Shown: piece by piece, positions 22,921-35,133 of the stretch
Position numbering within the stretch: position 1 is the stretch's first letter
Layout: the number at the start of each line of letters is the position of its first letter
Assembly (NCBI GenBank): GCA_018398585.1
Contig: JAGTTD010000001.1
Coordinates: 24,249,438 to 24,313,437, forward strand
DNA: 64,000 nt
Origin: Simmondsia chinensis
Taxonomy: Eukaryota > Streptophyta > Magnoliopsida > Caryophyllales > Simmondsiaceae
Direction of reading: 5' to 3'
Position numbers and translations under genes: made by a program
Notes under the pieces: model-generated
The model's input: the letters and a program-made list of their open reading frames with translations, nothing else
Database searches by the model: none
What the model was told of the DNA's origin: nothing

Positions 22921-23755
22921 TCAAATTACAATTGTCAGACTTGGTTGCTTTTCGCAACTTGACAAAATATTTCTAATAAGAGAATCCCAAAATGAACCGC
23001 GTCTGTTATCGCGCCTAAGCAACTAAAACTCCGACCAATCTTTCGCTAAGCTATTTAGTACCACAACTGGTCAACAACATTGTAAGAGTAATACAAGATA
23101 TTATTTGTATCCGCTTAGCCGCCCTTACAAGCACATATATACTATGGTGGAGTGTAATCGGTAATAGACCACAGAAGCAACTTCTTGACAATCATGACAA
23201 CTCAATAGTAAGGACTCCTTCAGAGGGTGATAATCTAGATAGGTAACAATAAGAAAAAAATAGTCCAGTACCAATAATAATCTATTTCAAGGTTATCTTG
23301 GACTCCATTCACAGCCTATTCAGTCTAGCAATGGTTGCTATGAACAAGGCAACACACAATAAGGGATCACCGAATCCTTAAAAATCGTTCGCAATCCGAA
23401 GGCTAGAATACCAAGATTGATAAGTACCAAAGAATGTGTATGCCTTAGCAATGGCATTCTTAGAGGTCTTTTGTCATTAACATCCTATAAACTCACCATA
23501 AGCCATCAAAAACTCATCTTTTGTAAGTCACACGCTATGCATAAATGCTTGTCATCCTAGTATTAGCAAGGGTTCATGTGGTGTACTTATAACCGCTTAA
23601 CATAAGCAATGCCAAGCTCATCAGTTCATAAATAAACATCTAGGGCAAACACACACAAGTTGTGGGCATCCTTTGAGAATGATATACCACATAGTTGGTA
23701 TATTGCTTAGCAGGTATCCTATACATAATGCCTGATGACTATTCAAGTAAAATCC
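22921..23755. other. L1a interior, no gene seen
   Basis: No coding similarity and no repeat I could resolve by eye. Composition is similar to the rest of L1a. Confidence 0.5.
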
Positions 23756-24115
23756 TATCACCGTGGTCCGCCCGGGTACAATCACCCACAACGGGTGGAA
23801 TGCTTATCACCATGGCCCATCCTAGTGCAATCATCCGCAACGGGTGCAGTGCTTATCACCACGGTCCGTCTTGGTGTAATCCTTGGTGCAATCACCCGCA
23901 ACAGGTGTAATGCTTATCACTAGGTTCCACGATGGTGCAATCACCCGCAACGGGTGCCATACTTATCACCACGGTCCATCCTGGTGCAATCACCCACAAT
24001 GGGTGCAATGCTTATTACCACGGTTCGTCCTGGTGCAATCACCCGCAATGGGTGTAATCCTTATCACCATGGTCCACCCCAGTGTAATCACCCACAACGG
24101 GTGCAATAATACTTA
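23756..24115 (+). repeat. L1a tandem block 5, 49-bp hairpin-bearing repeat
   Basis: TATCACC starts recur at 23756, 23804, 23853, 23914, 23963, 24012 and 24061 (49-bp spacing, one unit 12 bp longer). Each unit has a perfect or near-perfect stem-loop CACCCG-CAA-CGGGTG. GC-rich relative to surroundings. Confidence 0.85.
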
Positions 24116-25143
24116 GGACCATGGCCTAGCCTGGTGCAACCACCTCAAGATGTGCAATACTTGATGCCATGATTCGCTCGCAGGTTATTTAAACATAGTA
24201 CATTGAGCACCAATATCTACTTTTTATTCAATGTATACGATGTACAGTTTATTACACAGAATCTGCATATTTAAAAGATGTGCTAACCTTCATGACATAC
24301 GCAATAATAACATACCCATCCCTGCTAGACTAGTATGATATATTCATCATCCTCGATTCTAGACTTTTGGGGAATACTTATTGCACTGACTTCATTCAAG
24401 TATATTGCATATGGTTCGCTCTAGTAGTAAAATAAGCACAAAATTTTCAACACTCTAACCTCATCTAGGTTTATTACATATATCACCTATATATTAAATG
24501 AATATATTAAGTGAACCTCTTGGAGCTTTGACCAGATATGCCTTACTCGTCAAAATAACTTGATCCAATCACTTTATGGATATTACAAACTAAATGTATA
24601 CATAAAATTCAAAATGTCGCTAGCGTTTGTAAGAAAAAGGAAACAAAATGCATTAAATACTCTAAAGTTCAATAGTCTCCAGAATCTCAGATTTCCGTAA
24701 ACATTCCTACTCGAGTGAAAACTTCTACATTCAGACAAACAAAGAGATAAAACATTCAATTAAGATCCCTAATGAACTAAACGCCTCGTTAAAGTGAATA
24801 ACGCACTAAACATTTTGTTAAGATCTACGATTGAGCTAAACACCCTGCTATGGTTCATGATGGGTCAATACGCCCAACTCCAAATTATAACGATTTAAAC
24901 ATCCTATTAAATGTTAAATTCATCGATACGCATCTCATTTAGGTTATACACCCTATTTATTACGATTAAAGTTTAGAATACACGTGAATGGAAACTGCAA
25001 AAAGACAAGGCATAACGTTGAAAACCTCCATCACACGGGTAAACATTGTGCACTAGCAAGCCACGGCTAAGGACTGATGCGTAATCCACTTCATGGCCGA
25101 ACTAGGAGTCGTCAAAATTCACCCATGGAGTGGGGGGACTATA
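24116..25143. other. L1a 3' interior and PPT
   Basis: No ORF. The stretch 24740-24960 looks like further degenerate short repeats (AAACACCCTG / AAACGCCTCG phrases about 50 bp apart). The end (25127-25143) is a purine-rich GAGTGGGGGGACTATA that serves as the polypurine tract just before the LTR start at 25144. Confidence 0.5.
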
Positions 25144-25583
25144 TGTTTATAATGCTAGCCCAGTATTTACTCGTCTAGATACCCACGACCCATAACAGGT
25201 GCCCTAAAATCGCCACCAATTGACGGATGCATAGAGAAGGGCGCCTAGAGACTGGATGACCCGTAAATAGGCACCCAGCACCCCTAAAACAGACTTCTAA
25301 GCTCTATATAAAGGGGGACGGACCTTTCATTCTTTCATCGTCTCCTAACCCCAATACCACTCTCTCTCTCTCGTTCTCACTCTCACCCTCCCTCACTCTT
25401 CCTACCACTCCCTCTTTCTACCACTCTCTCTCCCTCTCACTCCACTGCAGCCCTCATCTAAGGCTAAGAGATCTTAGGCTGAGCATGCAGCTAGTACTTG
25501 AGTTCAGCTCATCCTTACGAGCCCCACATCACACAAGACTCCAGTACGATGAATAAGCAAACTTACTACATTCGTCGTAAACA
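25144..25583 (+). repeat. 3' LTR of L1a
   Basis: Starts TGTTTATAATGC and ends CGTAAACA, 440 bp, followed by target duplication GATGG. It carries the same TATATAAA box and CT-rich run as the 5' LTR but no SINE. Confidence 0.85.
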
Positions 25584-26087
25584 GATGGCATGTTTTTCTG
25601 AACTGAAAATCCTCAGAGCTGAGTTTGGTAGTCAAACTAAGACGGATATCATCCGCAGTTCTTTGTCCAGCTCATTCACTCAGTTCAGGCTAAATTTTTA
25701 CATGAACAATAAAAACTATTGGCTATCTGAACTAATGAAAGAGCGGCAAGCAATAGACGACATTATGTAGGGCATGTGAAGTGCCCATGAATTGGGGATG
25801 AGAAACAATCAACAAGTCAGAGGAATGTGTTTCCTTTATGGAGATATGGGGCACTAGAAAGGTGATTGCACTAAGGACTTGGCTGCACTTCCTACAAAGA
25901 TTACTAAGCCATCTGGTGAAGGTATGTTGATATCTAACTTAGTTGAGTCATGCATAGTTGAGAGTCCACCAGGACCCTGGTGTGCGGACATAGGTTCAAC
26001 TGACCATGTCTATAATACGTTACGGGGGCTCAAGCCAACAAGGAGGCTGAATGATAGAGAGTTGTACCTGAAAATTAGAGACGGTAC
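25584..26087 (+). pseudogene. Copia L0 gag C-terminus, zinc knuckle and protease start
   Basis: Resumes L0 gag after L1a: FTQFRLNFYMNNKNYWLSEL is the copia gag C-terminal block. It is followed by a decayed knuckle (C-F-L-Y-G-D-M-G-H-stop-K-G-D-C, second Cys replaced by Tyr) and the protease site DIGSTDHV in place of DSGATDHV. The frame reads cleanly into the L1b insertion point: residues up to IRDGT end at 26087 and the protease resumes at 55069 with GTRVVVLEVGDVSLVF. Confidence 0.9.
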
Positions 26088-28246
26088 TGTTGGGAAAAGA
26101 TATGAATTTTGTTGGAAAAATAAACTCTGATGCCGACTATTGGGTTCACAGTTCTCAACTATGGTCACAACAATAGGCACCTATTAGAGCACTTAGAGTA
26201 GGAGATTCTTCTCTCTACTTAAGCCCTCGTTTGGAGAGTCACGCTTCGTGACTCCTCACGTGTGAGAGTTCCCAGGAATAGGTGTATCTCTATAAACTCT
26301 TTGCCCTAATACTGGTTGTTGGGACGAATTTCAAAAATCCTCCCTAGTTTTATAAAGTTAACGCAGTGGAACAAGTTTAGAATTCATAATTTTAAACCTA
26401 AGCTGGATTTAAAATTCCTAATTTTAAATCTACTGAATTAAATCAAGAAAACTAATTCTTAATTTAGATCTACAGGCCTTTTATTCAAATACATTTATAA
26501 CAATACATAGACTTAAACAGCCATAATAACGAATACTATAAATAAATAGAAAAGCAAAACTAAAAGAAGGAAAGAAGAATATACCCGGAATTGCTCCAAA
26601 TATAAAGAATACCAAGAAAATCGAGACCCCGCGATCTTCTACGCAATGACCTCAAACTGCCCGGAGCGTGGGCTCCGAAAAATATTAAACTGAGGAAAGA
26701 AAAATTTGAACGAAATTTTTTCTCTCCAATTATGTCTCCGAAACGGTTTTCAAAAACCCAAAAGAATTTGTTTTTGATTGAATTCCAAACCTCTGGAATA
26801 GGTACCTCTATTTATAGGAGTATACCGGAGTGAAAAAATCCAATTAATTCGATGTGGGTTTCACAGTTAACAAGAAAAACGCAGCGTTTCATTCATAAAG
26901 CAACTCAAAACAACGCATTCCGTGCACAACACATGCGGCATGGGCCCCTATCACCGCATGACACGTGTCGCGACCTAATTGGCCAAGGCGCATGCACTTG
27001 GATCGTTACCTGTGCGCGAGATTTTTTATTTTTTTTGTTTCCTACATGTAAAAATTCATCTAATGAATTTTAATTTTGAAATTTATTTTATTTTGTAATT
27101 TTTAATTTTATTCATCTTAGGAATAATATTTAGCAAAATTACTTTACCCATCTTATGAATAAATAATTCATCTCATGAATTCTTTAATATTTTTTCCATG
27201 GCAATAAATACCGAGGCTTGCGCAAAGAACTCAGGGACAATTTAAATCTAGCTCCATATGGGTTAAATTAATCATCTCATAAAATAATTTAATTACTACT
27301 TAGTGAGACTTTATTCCACTAAATAAATCCCACCGTATTCAAGACTTAAATTATCTATTCGTTATCTCCCTAGTAGATTGTATTGATGACAATAACCCCT
27401 CCTCTAGATGTCCATGACAAAGGATAAATACAACCACTACCATTTTCCTTCTCACAGCTTCTCCATTAGTTACCGACTTGCCCTTTACTGAATAATTCAT
27501 TTACACTTGAACATATGCACAGTATAAATTTCAAATGTGAAACACTTAGAATACTTTGGCCAAAGTTTTTAAACTATTCAAATATTTGCAAATCAATTAA
27601 GGGGACATCTGTATCTCATAAGAGACTTTGGATTCCCTATTGAATACCTGATCCTCGTCACAATTCACGCCGCTACCCTGTGCACGTGGAATTTTAGTCA
27701 TTCATTTAGGCCAGACTTATAGTACACCAAAGTAATTAACGCCCCATGCACAAGTCCAGAATGCCCTCCGGATTTAGAGTTATCGTTCAAACAGTACAAC
27801 GTGAATCACTCATCTCTGATAGTAGTCCAGCAATAAGTAATCCACATGGTCCAACTCTATATGTCAATCTTATTAAACACACTAACCTTACACTTTTGGA
27901 TCTTCACCCACATGACCAAGACAAGTCATCTAAAGTGTCACGTTACAGTCTAAACATACAAGTGGTCCAAACTTGTCTTCGACTACGAGTCTTTCAAACA
28001 ACAATCCATACCAATTTTTCCAAGTCTATCTGTGGCTTAGTTTTATAAACCACTTAAAACAAACATGTAAGTTGTATTCTGAGGACTACACCCATCTCAT
28101 GGATGTCTCGCAAAAGAAAATCACATGCAGTATAAATACTCACATACACAAATTTTACAAGGAAAACGATTGGAACTTTAATTTTATTTATTAATTAAAA
28201 TAATATATCCAGAATAAATTTGAATTTCAGGACACTATTCCTAACA
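26088..28246 (-). mobile_element. 3' LTR of copia L1b (uninterrupted copy)
   Basis: On the minus strand it starts TGTTAGGAATAGTGTCC (28246) and ends TTTTCCCAACA (26088), 2159 bp. A minus-strand TATAAATA box is at 26810-26817. It contains the empty target site for L2b (GTTTA at 26375-26379), which is interrupted in the 5' LTR copy. Compared with L0's LTR it has about 250 extra bp at its 3' end (26088-26340). Confidence 0.9.
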
Positions 28247-30313
28247 ATCTTCCACTTGTCCTAAATTCAATTTATGACAAAGTCCATGCTCACCCCTTTT
28301 AAGTTTGAACCAAAAGTCTGCTAAGCCTAACCCTTTGTGAGCACAATTACTTTATTGTGAAGTCAGCAATACAATACTGCTCGACATTCTTCTCACTAAT
28401 GGCTCCCACTCCAAGGGTAAAGACATGCTTGGACGTCGAATGTCTATCATTTTTAATCTGACTGGAAGTCTTAAAACAATGTATCCAACAGGAACCAGTT
28501 CGTCACTTTGAAAGATCCGGATAGGATCTCTAGTTCTTCTCAAGAACTAGAGAAAACACTTCACTTACACCTAGTCCATTGGACCTGGTTAGACTAGCAC
28601 TTGCGTACTATACCACAGCATAGCAGACATCAAGTCCCGTGCACAACATGGCATACCTGAGGCTGCCACTGCCAAAGCATATGGAACATTCCTCAATTGC
28701 TCTTCGTCTTGAGGTGTCCTAGAACACGAATCAAAAGAGAGAAAGGGACTCCATGCCTAAAAGTTAAAAAAAACTTTTCTAGAGTTCTCCATGCAATACA
28801 TTGACAACATTTTGTCAATATAAGTAGCTAGAAAAAAAGCCCAACATCCTACTCTTACGACCTCGCAGAAGCTTAATTCTAAGAGTAGAGCTGGCTTATC
28901 CTATGTTTTTCATATTGAGCTATCTTGACAATTAAATCTTTACAGCAAATGACACCCCTGCATCATTCTCAATGAGTAGTATATCGTTCACATATAACAC
29001 TAAGAAAGTCACTACTTTCTTTTAATGTCATTTGTACATGCATGGTTCGAGCAACCGATTGCACTAAACTAGAAGACTTAATTGCTTCATAGTGGCTATA
29101 AGGACCAGATTCAATTCCACAGTCTACCAGTAAGCCTCCCACAATGAACCTGTCAGGTGTCCTGACAAACCTCCCACCACACCTAAGCTCTCGTGTACCT
29201 GGAACATTTTTGTTCCTATAAGTAGGTGCATCTAATGCATCCACTATGTCTTGAGTTACGTCTAGCTGTTCAGAATTAGTGTCATTCTCCTTTAATATTA
29301 TTTTATTTTTGTTTTTGTAGCTTACTTGCAAAATGCTTCTCTGAGTATTTTGTACTGTATTTAAAAAAAAATTTAATTAAAAGAACAGTGGAAAAAGACC
29401 ATCATTGTTCCTTTTATTTGCAACACCATTCTGCTATGGTGTACCCAGAGTAGAAAGTTGAGATCTTATCTCATTTGCAGTTAGGAAATCTAGAAATTCA
29501 CCCAAAAAATATTCACCACCTCAATCTGATCGAAGTGACTTAACTTGTTTACCTAGTAGCTTTTAAAATTCAACTTTCTACTCTTTGAATTTCTCAAAAA
29601 ATGTCTGACTTATGTCTCATCGGGTAAACATATCCATGCCTTGAGTAATCATCACTAAATGTGGTTAAGTACGCATGCCCACCTCTGGCTTGAACATGCA
29701 TTAGTCCACATACATCTTTGTGAACCAGCTCAAGCAAGTCACCAACCTTGTTGCCTTTACTTTTAAATACAAACTTGGTCATATCTCTTTCCATGCATGA
29801 TTTGTAGACTAGTAATGACCTCAAGTCCAAAGCCTTTATCGGTCCATCTTTTACCTGTCTTTGGATCCTGTTCAAACTGGTGTGACCTAAATGTTGGTGT
29901 GAGGTGTAGGAATTATCACTTTCTGGGTGTTTTCTTATAGAAGATTGAACAAGTGAACTTATGTTTGATTCATTTAATCAATTACCAGAGCTTTGAAAAG
30001 GAAATAACCTGAATAAATAATTTATTCATATACATGTGCAAATAAACTATTTATTTCTCATATTAAAATTTTCATTATAAAAATCAATTGAATAAAAATT
30101 ATCCATTAACTGAAATGTAGAAATCAAATTCCAGTAAATCGAAGGTTAAAATACTCAATCCTTTAAAACAAAACTCTATCACTAAAGTCTAAGCTAACAT
30201 CTCATACACTTATGACCACTATTATTGTACTGTCCCTGACCATCAGGTACAATACCCATCGTGAAGCCTTTAGCCTAGCCTGACCTCCCGTAACACATTA
30301 TAGACTTGGTCAG
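28247..30313 (-). pseudogene. Copia L1b pol (protease tail, integrase, RT, RNase H)
   Basis: Minus-strand order: protease tail (30313-30120); GAG-pre-integrase and integrase core with DDYSRHGYVYPMRHKSD and LRSD..GGEYF (about 29900-29420); the linker RFVRTPDRF (about 29170); RT palm block YVNDILLIENDAG (YVND in place of YVDD, about 28985-28950), then KDIGEAS-like text; RNase H; and a terminal LTKGLGLADFW segment. The RT N-terminal half is lost between about 29050 and 28990. Multiple stops and shifts. Just before the LTR is a plant-copia PPT (ACAAGTGGAAGAT). Confidence 0.85.
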
Positions 30314-30692
30314 TTGAATGTTATGAACCGAGAATCCAAGGCATGGGCTGTTGTTTAGCTGTGGTTATGCTGTGCTGCTACATATTGTGTCTATTTTAAT
30401 GCTGATTAGAGTTGATTGGTTTAATAAATAATGTGCTAGTAGCTGCATTGTATTGTCTTTAGTTGTTTAAATGTAATAAGCTGCAGAGGATGGCTTGAAT
30501 CAGGGGGGGTCCGAAGAAGGCTGTAAGTGTTAGTTGCTGCAGCAGGTTGTAGTTCTGTTAGGAATGGTGTTTCGGCGCTAAATAGATTCAAATGTTCGTT
30601 AAGCTTTAGTTCTAGATATTTCTAGATGTTCCCTAAGATGGTTAGTCCTTGTGTGGCTAGATTAAATGTATTAGCTCATATCATGTAAGTAG

Positions 30693-30700
30693 TATAAATA
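30693..30700 (+). promoter_or_regulatory. TATA box of the L2a 5' LTR
   Basis: TATAAATA, followed by GGAGGACCTAGCTTGTAATC. The same sequence is preserved in the 3' LTR near 34941. Confidence 0.7.
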
Positions 30701-30927
30701 GGAGGACCTAGCTTGTAATCAATAACTTTTGATGAATGAACTGATATCTTTTGATATTTCTCTCTATTTCTCATCTCCTTTCCCTTCTTTCTCATCTAAA
30801 CTCTATATTCTTTCTCATCTCATACTCTCTCTATCCCAACCAAGGTTAAGGCTCAAGAGCTGATCTTTGAAACCTTGACAGTTGGTATTAAAGCCAGGTT
30901 TGGCTTCCGAATCAAGCTCATATCCGG

Positions 30928-30942
<15 letters not shown>

Positions 30943-30974
<32 letters not shown>
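30943..30974. repeat. (AT)n microsatellite in the L2a leader
   Basis: A run of A (30928-30942) followed by about 16 AT/TA dinucleotides, between the PBS and the ORF. The leader 30896-32022 shows no other coding or repeat content I can name. Confidence 0.9.
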
Positions 30975-30982
<8 letters not shown>

Positions 30983-32022
30983 AATTAATTGTGTTGCAAT
31001 TAATCAACAAAAAAATAAGGTTTGATACCGATTTAGTTTAGATTTGGTGATCAGAATTCAAATTTGAATTTTGAAATTGTTTTTAGCGGTTACTGCACTA
31101 GTGATCAGCAAGGCCTGTGAAGTTGCTTTCGGTTGGGAATAAAGTGATCGAATTACATTGAAGGAAGTTCAATTAACCAGTATTTGTTGAGTATAATCAA
31201 CATTAAAGATGATTCAGATTGAATTCAAAAGGATCGATCAAGCATTTGCTGCAGAAGTTGAGTAATGAAGGAAGTAGCAATTGCTGAGGTTTGATGCTGA
31301 GCTAAGCTGTTCTTGATCGATCATCCATCTGATCGGTTGAGGAAGAAGTTATAATTGAGCTATTTGATCCACATTATACCGGATCATCATCAAAAAAGCA
31401 GAAATCATCTGAATTGAGGTGATTACAGATTTTACAATTCAGGAGTTGAAGTTTGAGGTAATGGTTTCCTGAACTTCAAGTTACAATTCATTGAGAATTC
31501 GTGTTTGTTGTTGGATTGTGATGAAATTGTGTTGATAAGCATAGAAGTGGTGAGAATCCATTAGAATCTGCGGTGATTTTTGAGAATTTTATGTTATTAA
31601 GTCGAGATTTGCTTAGGCGAAAAATCTGACAGCGGAGGCGAAAATCTGACATCAGAAGGAGAAGCGAAAGTGTTGAAATTCGATTTCGTTCATTAAGATC
31701 GCTTTGAGTATTGTGTTGAGGACTTGATTTTGAGTTAGAGTCGAGCTTAATTCAGAAGTGTAAGTCGAATTACTCAACTAAACGTTGCTGTCAGAAATCT
31801 TTCGAGGTTAGGGTTTGTTCGAAGTTTATCAGTTAGGGTTTATAATCATTGACGATTGTCGAACCGAAAGCAGTTGATTGGTTGTGCGAACAAAGGAGTA
31901 CAACTTCATAAAATAATCGATTGTTAAAGAGCTGCGGAACAAGTTTCACATCTCTGCGATTTTCGAACTTGGATTCTGCGAACTGAGCTGGTCCAAGATT
32001 GAGGTCGTTGTTCATTCTCGAT

Positions 32023-34425
32023 ATGGCTGAGTTGATTGAGTTGTTTGAGAAATTGAGACAAGAATGGAAACAAGAATGTATGAAGCTAATGGAGAAACTG
32101 CCATATTCAGCTCAATCGGTTGCTAACATCAGTTGTGATTGTGCTGGTGTTCTTGATGCAAATGAGTTTCCAGAATTAGCAGATAGCGTTAGACAACCGA
32201 AGTTCCGTGTTGAGCAAAAAGAGAGAGGGGAATCTGTTGCCGTTGGAGGTGAACTCGTCCCCGATAGTGCCGAAATTGATGAACATGAGTTAGAAGAACT
32301 GGAGTTTGAGCTGGATGATCATTATGAAGACTCTTTGCTCGAGTTAGAGTATCTTGCTGATGTTGAGGCACAATATGACATGCATCCGGAATGGGAATAC
32401 GATTTCCATGTCAAAGGAATGTTAAAGAGTGCAAAGAGTAAAGTGAAGAGGAATCATCTTAACGATGCATTGAAATACTTTTGGGAAACAAAGAAGATTA
32501 CAAAGAAGAAATTGAAGCATAAAGTTGTGTTGCAGACTATGAGGTTGGATGATCAACAAGAGCTAACTCAAGATGTTGCTTTGACTGATGTGTATGCTGA
32601 TATACAAAGATTCTTTGCCGCAGAATCTGTGATTCCAACTAAAAAACTTAAGGTTATTGCTGAAATATCAATGAATACGTCTCTAAATTTGTTAAGTGAT
32701 ACGCCATGGCAAGTAGGAAGGCTGAACCGAAGTGATTTCACTGCTAAACAATGTCTTTTTATTGGGAAATCAATTGTCTCTGCTGCAGTGTCATCAAATA
32801 TAGATCAGGGTATGCATAAGTCCACTTTTGGGCGTGCTGGAGCGTTAATTTAGGACCCAAACAACATCATCTTGGTGGCTTGGCAAGGTTCCTTGTGTTG
32901 GGTAAATGATTACGCATGTGTAGTGGCTAAAATGCACTATCGGCATGCCGATCGGCAAGTTCGAAATGATCTATTCCTTTATGAGGGTGGAGTTGTGACT
33001 TATCCGAGCGCGAGTCCTTGTGCTAAGTTGCCGCCGAATCCGAGAGAGGATTCTCAAGACTATATGGAGCTTATAGGAGTCGAATTTATGCTGGAACCGA
33101 TTTCAAATCAGACGAAAATCAGTACATCATTTGCAAATCGGGACAAAATGCAGCTGGAAGCTGCTGTTCTGGTGCAGAATCCGGGTGAGTTTTGGGTGAT
33201 CTATAGTGGGGTTTCGGAGTGGAAAAATCATATGCAGACGCTTCAATATCTTCTCAATGTGTGGATGAAAAAGGTCCATGCAACACCAAGGATAATTTTA
33301 GCTGAAATTGGAGTGCATATCAGCAGCAAAGTTTGGAGCGGAACATTTCAGAGATTGAAGAAGTTTGCAGCTGTTCCTGAGTCCCTTTGTTGTCTCCATT
33401 TGCTTTACTTGTTACTCATGTTTGAGTTGGTAGACAAGGGAGCAAAGCTTGATCACTTGAGGTGCATTTGGTGGCTGGTCGAGCTTGTGTTCCAAGGAAG
33501 ACTTGAGTACGGATTGCAAATGGTGAGCTGCAGCATTAGTAAGATCGGTTGGACTGTTTTGGAAGCTTAGGCAATAATGTTGGAACTTTGGCAATCAACA
33601 ATGGTTTATGAACTCCTAATTTGTGTGAACTATATAATAGTTTGGGAAGTAGTGGCTGAAGATTTCAGATCTTGCAAGCTCACAATCAAGATTCAAGCAA
33701 TGGAAGCAGAGGCTGCTGAAAATCTGAGGGTAATTGCAATTTTTTCATTGACAACAGTAAATGAGAAGCTCAAATTGGATGTGATTGGTGCTATTATGAT
33801 TATGGGAAAATGTCATAACCTGTTCACATCAAGTAGCATCCATATGGACATAAACCGAGCTGCAATCTGTCATTATGAGTTGCATTTGGGTTACACTGCT
33901 GAATTACTGAATTCTGCAGCAAATCAACGTGTGAAATTGGGAAGCAATCAAGAACTTGCTGAGCATGTCATGAGTTGGTTTACTATGTGGTTGTGTGAGC
34001 AATACAAATTTTGGATAAAATCCAAGATGAAAGATTGGCAGCTGCACTCTTATTGGATTGCTTTGGGTTTGGTCACCATGGTCAAGAAATTGGGCTGTGA
34101 CTGTTGCGATGGAACATGTTTACAAGCCGATTTTGATGCGCGGTTCTCTTGGTTTGAATTTGGAAGGCCTCCCGAGATTTTAAAGGACTTCATATGCAAT
34201 TTTGTGTGGTTAATAACATACAAAGTCTGTTGGGCAGCATTCTACAAACAGAATTTCAGAATTACAGATGCAATTGGTGACTTTCAGCAGCAAGTCTAGG
34301 TTTTGAGCTCTGTTAACTGCATCAAGAAGGGTTCGAAATGTGTTGGTGATGTTTGGTTTGATCGTAGCAGACCTCTTGAAGAGCATTATGTACTCAAACG
34401 CAGACATGTCATCAAGATAAATTGA
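32023..34425 (+). pseudogene. L2a unknown protein, single frame with three internal TAG codons
   Basis: I do not recognise this protein. From the ATG at 32023 (MAELIELFEKLRQEW) one frame runs 801 codons to TGA at 34423-34425. It is interrupted only by TAG at 32851, 33568 and 34297. Similar composition continues across each TAG with no frame change, so it looks like one ancestral ORF. Visible features: an acidic stretch (EIDEHELEELEFELDDH, about residue 85-105), a lysine-rich segment (KKITKKKLKHK near 155), several Cys- and Trp-rich hydrophobic stretches in the last third (WLVELVFQG, CCDGTC), and a basic C-terminus (VLKRRHVIK). No D-T/S-G protease, no YxDD, no DDE spacing, no CCHC. It occupies the place of gag-pol. 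The TAGs could be decay (CAG to TAG) or readthrough signals; I favour decay. Confidence 0.6.
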
Positions 34426-34563
34426 AGTACTCATTGGTCATCCCAGCTGTAGATTTCAGCAAAACATCATCACTTCAGCTACCTATCCTATGCAACTATA
34501 GTTCTTCGTTGTTACAACTCTCTCCTATTCTTGAGGACAAGAATGTTCTCAAGGGGAAGGGAA

Positions 34564-35128
34564 TGTTATGAGCCGAGAATCCGAGGCATGGGGGGCTGTT
34601 GTTTAGCTGCGGTTATGCTGTGCTGCTGCATATTGTGGTTGTTATAATGCTGATTAGAGTTGATTGGTTTAATAAAGAATGTGTTAGTAGTTGCATTGTA
34701 TTGTCTTTAGTTGTTTAAATGTAATAAGCTGCAGAGGGTGGCTTGAATCAGGGGGGTCCGAAGAAGGCTGTAAGTGTTAGTTGCTGCAGCAGGTTGTAGT
34801 TCTATTGGGAATGATGTTTTGGCGCTAAATAGGATTTAAATGTTAGTTAAGCTTTAATTCTAGATATTTCTAGATGTTCGCTAAGATGGTTAGTCCTTGT
34901 GTGGCTAGATTCAATGTATTAGCTCATATCATGTAAGTAGTATAAATAGGAGGACCTAGCTTGTAATCAATAACTTTTGATGAATGAATTGATATCTTTT
35001 GATATTTCTCTCTATTTCTCATCTCCTTTCCCTTCTTTCTCATCTAAACTCTATATTCTTTCTCATCTCATACTCTCTCTATCCCAACCAAGGTTAAGGC
35101 TCGAGAGCTAATCTTTGAAACCTTAACA
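34564..35128 (+). repeat. 3' LTR of L2a
   Basis: TGTTATGAGCCGAG...CCTTAACA, 565 bp. It differs from the 5' LTR (30319-30880) by scattered substitutions and small indels, so the insertion is relatively recent compared with its host L1b. Confidence 0.9.
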
Positions 35129-35133
35129 TTGAA

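Larger units (their letters stand above)
18949..25583 (+). mobile_element. Non-coding LTR retrotransposon L1a (LARD-like)
   Basis: A 6.6-kb element with two LTRs (18949-19547 and 25144-25583), target duplication GATGG (18944-18948 and 25584-25588), a primer-binding site beginning TTGGCGCCATCTGTGGG at 19551, and a purine-rich tract GGAGTGGGGGGACTATA before the 3' LTR. The PBS type (tRNA-Asp-like, TGGCGCC core) is the one used by Athila/Tat-type gypsy elements. The 5.6-kb interior has no long ORF and no pol similarity. It is largely consecutive tandem-repeat blocks (listed separately). The element is non-autonomous and sits in L0 gag, interrupting it cleanly. Confidence 0.85.
30319..35128 (+). 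mobile_element. Non-autonomous LTR retrotransposon L2a with unknown long ORF
   Basis: A 4.8-kb element with LTRs 30319-30880 and 34564-35128 (about 563 bp, near identical) and a perfect target duplication TTGAA (30314-30318 and 35129-35133). PBS-like TTGGTATTAAAGCC at 30882-30895 is an initiator-Met site with two changes. A PPT, CTCAAGGGGAAGGGAA, ends at 34563. It lies inside the protease region of L1b: DSGS text precedes it and protease text resumes after it on the minus strand. There is no zinc knuckle, protease, RT, RNase H or integrase. The PPT/LTR style (TGTTATGA start) resembles L3b's gypsy LTR, suggesting a gypsy-type partner in trans. Confidence 0.9.

Noticed and set aside
23756..24115. 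CRISPR-like array
   Set aside because: Regular hairpin-bearing units, but no unique spacers (units are contiguous tandem copies), and the context is a plant LTR element.
23695..24116. Overlapping ORFs in three frames
   Set aside because: All arise because the 49-bp repeat lacks stops in several frames; 49 is not divisible by three, so no single repeat protein exists.
25498..25583. Coding start of an ORF beginning in the L1a 3' LTR
   Set aside because: The ORF merely reads from LTR into L0 gag; true gag text begins after 25583.
31999..32022. Upstream start for the L2a ORF
   Set aside because: The codon at 31999 is TTG; the first ATG is at 32023 and gives a plausible N-terminus.
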